Source: DAOTXK01 sp034435395
GTDB lineage: Bacteria > Chloroflexota > Anaerolineae > Aggregatilineales > Ch27
Length of the DNA: 23,084 nt
Direction of reading: 5' to 3'
NCBI GenBank assembly: GCA_034435395.1
Contig: DAOTXK010000027.1
Coordinates: 1-23,084, forward strand
Position 1 is the stretch's first letter, and each line of letters starts with the position of its first letter. Below the pieces are notes generated by a model. The model did no database searches. It was not told where the DNA came from and worked only from the letters and a program-made list of their open reading frames with translations. The position numbers were made by a program, and so were the translations under genes. Of this stretch, positions 21,831 to 23,084 are shown in pieces.

Positions 21831-23084
21831 CTAAACAGGCCGCCCATCCGCCGCCACGCGCCCGTCGCGCAGCAGCACCACGCGCCGGGTGTAGCGATGG
21901 ACCAGCTTGTAGTCGTGCGTGATGATCACGATCGTGGTGCCCTGCCGGTTGAGCTGGCCGAGGAAATCCATCAACTGCTCCAGGTGGCCCCAATCCTGGC
22001 CCAGCGTCGGCTCGTCCAGGATGAGCAGGGATGGGCGCAGGGCCAGGACCGCGCCCAACGCCGTCCGTTGCTGTTGCCCGGCGGAGAGCGCATACACCGA
22101 CCGCTGACGGACCGGGGTCAGGGCGCAGCGATCCAGGGTCTGCGCGTGCCAGTCAGGGCAAAAACAATCGTAGTTGTGCGGGCCAAAGGCGACTTCTTCT
22201 TCGACGGTATCACAGAAAAGCTGGTCGAGCGGATTCTGGAATAACAGGCCCACGTCCCGGCCCAGGCGCATGCGGCGTCGACCATTAAACCGCACCGCCC
22301 CGCGATGAGGCCGCATCAACCCGGCCATGATCAGCGCCAGCGTGCTCTTGCCCGCGCCATTTTCGCCCACCAGGGCCACAAACTCGCCCGGCCAGAGCGA
22401 CAGGCTCACGCCGTCCAGGGCTATCCGCCGACCGTAACGCGCCTGGACGCTCTCCAGCGTCAGGAGCGGTGGCCCGTCGGTGGGATGCCTGGCCAGCGGC
22501 TGCACCAGATGCAGCCAGTCAGCCTTCGGTCCCGGCGCGGGCCGGCGGATCCCCAGACGGCGAAGCAGGGCGTGATCCTGGAGGAGGGTCGCGGCAGGCC
22601 CATCGGCCGCCACCTGCCCCGCGTCCAACAGCACCACCCGCGAGGCCAGGTGGGCCACTTCCCCCAGGCGGTGCTCAATGAGCAGGATCGTGGTCCCCTG
22701 TTCGCGGTGCAGCCGCTCCAGGGCTTCAACGACCTGCCGGGTCCCGGCCACGTCCAGGCTGGATGTCGGCTCATCCAGGATCAGCACGCGCACGCCCATC
22801 GCCAGCACCGCGCCGATAGCCACCCGCTGCAACTCGCCGCCGGAGAGCGTATCCGGGCGGCGGGACAGCAAAGGGGTCAGGTGGAGCGCCTCCGCCGCCC
22901 AGGCCACCCGCGCCCGAATCGTTTCCGCGTCCAGCCCCAGGTTGCGCGGCCCGCAGGCCAGCTCCTCCGCCACCGTCAGGTTAAAAAGCTGGGCGCGCGG
23001 ATTCTGGAACACGATGCCCACCTGCTGGGCCACCTGCGGCGTCGGTGTGTCCAGTACATCCAGGCCATCGGCGCGGACCGTCCC
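21831..23084 (-). CDS. Fused double ABC ATPase of an ECF transporter (partial, start beyond window)
   Basis: The frame is open from the right window edge to TAG at 21831. The first ATPase domain lacks its Walker A in the window but has GIVFQNPRAQLFNLTVAEEL, the signature LSGGELQRVAIG, Walker B VLILDEPTSSLD and the switch His in LLIEHR. The second domain has Walker A GENGAGKST, GLLFQNPLDQLFCDTVEEEV, signature LSAGQQQRTALG, LLILDEPTLGQD and VIITHD. The FQNPxxQLF and TVEEEVAFGP patterns are typical of ECF/EcfA-type ATPases rather than general importers. Two ATPase halves in one polypeptide are known among ECF transporters. It should power the importer formed with the EcfT-like and S-component-like proteins. 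The first gene of the operon in view; the promoter is outside. Confidence 0.9.
   Translation of the reverse strand, partial: GTVRADGLDVLDTPTPQVAQQVGIVFQNPRAQLFNLTVAEELACGPRNLGLDAETIRARVAWAAEALHLTPLLSRRPDTLSGGELQRVAIGAVLAMGVRVLILDEPTSSLDVAGTRQVVEALERLHREQGTTILLIEHRLGEVAHLASRVVLLDAGQVAADGPAATLLQDHALLRRLGIRRPAPGPKADWLHLVQPLARHPTDGPPLLTLESVQARYGRRIALDGVSLSLWPGEFVALVGENGAGKSTLALIMAGLMRPHRGAVRFNGRRRMRLGRDVGLLFQNPLDQLFCDTVEEEVAFGPHNYDCFCPDWHAQTLDRCALTPVRQRSVYALSAGQQQRTALGAVLALRPSLLILDEPTLGQDWGHLEQLMDFLGQLNRQGTTIVIITHDYKLVHRYTRRVVLLRDGRVAADGRPV

Overview
The window is high-GC bacterial DNA carrying two unrelated gene blocks separated by a degraded stretch. No rRNA or tRNA gene is visible to anchor the taxonomy. 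Tad-type (Flp) pilins, a Ser/Thr kinase fused to an nSTAND NTPase and WD40 propellers, zinc-ribbon/FHA proteins and a split-style ECF transporter together look most like Chloroflexota (Anaerolineae-like). That assignment is an inference from gene content.

Left block (1-17181, all on the + strand). It opens with the last codons of a histidine kinase and a PhoB/OmpR-type response regulator that ends at a strong terminator. An AT-rich gap with 11-bp and 10-bp direct repeats follows. Next come five genes that look like the structural part of a Tad pilus: a TadE-like minor pilin with an SdrD-B/Cna-B-like tail, a small TadE, a TadE/G-like protein, a secreted protein with a duplicated SUOX-like fold and CxxC pairs, and a 1509-residue protein. 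This last protein begins as a normal Flp prepilin and continues into a cadherin-like domain, five MAM-like beta-sandwich repeats and two inserted PA14 domains. A strong terminator closes the group. Immediately downstream is a phospho-signalling set: zinc ribbon-FHA, a secreted SH3b/FecR-like protein, a second zinc ribbon-FHA, and a 1501-residue kinase-nSTAND-transmembrane-WD40 protein with 14 WD repeats. The Tad motor, secretin and prepilin peptidase genes are not in the window. My reading is that a two-component system and a kinase/FHA relay flank, and may control, an adhesive pilus whose pilin itself carries the adhesin. Co-regulation is not proven by the sequence.

Middle (17182-18947). This is low in genes. 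It holds a small unrecognised minus-strand gene with a plausible terminator, an N-terminally truncated and frameshifted IclR-family pseudogene, and a possible scrap of a transposase helix-turn-helix.

Right block (18948-23084). A + strand THEP1-like NTPase converges on a tight minus-strand operon. In transcription order the operon encodes a fused double ABC ATPase (truncated by the window edge), an S-component-like membrane protein, a SUOX-like lipoprotein, an EcfT-type membrane protein and MobB. The last three genes overlap by ATGA. This looks like an energy-coupling-factor importer whose substrate is unknown. The MobB gene and the SUOX-like lipoprotein suggest a link to molybdenum/tungsten or molybdopterin metabolism, which is an inference.
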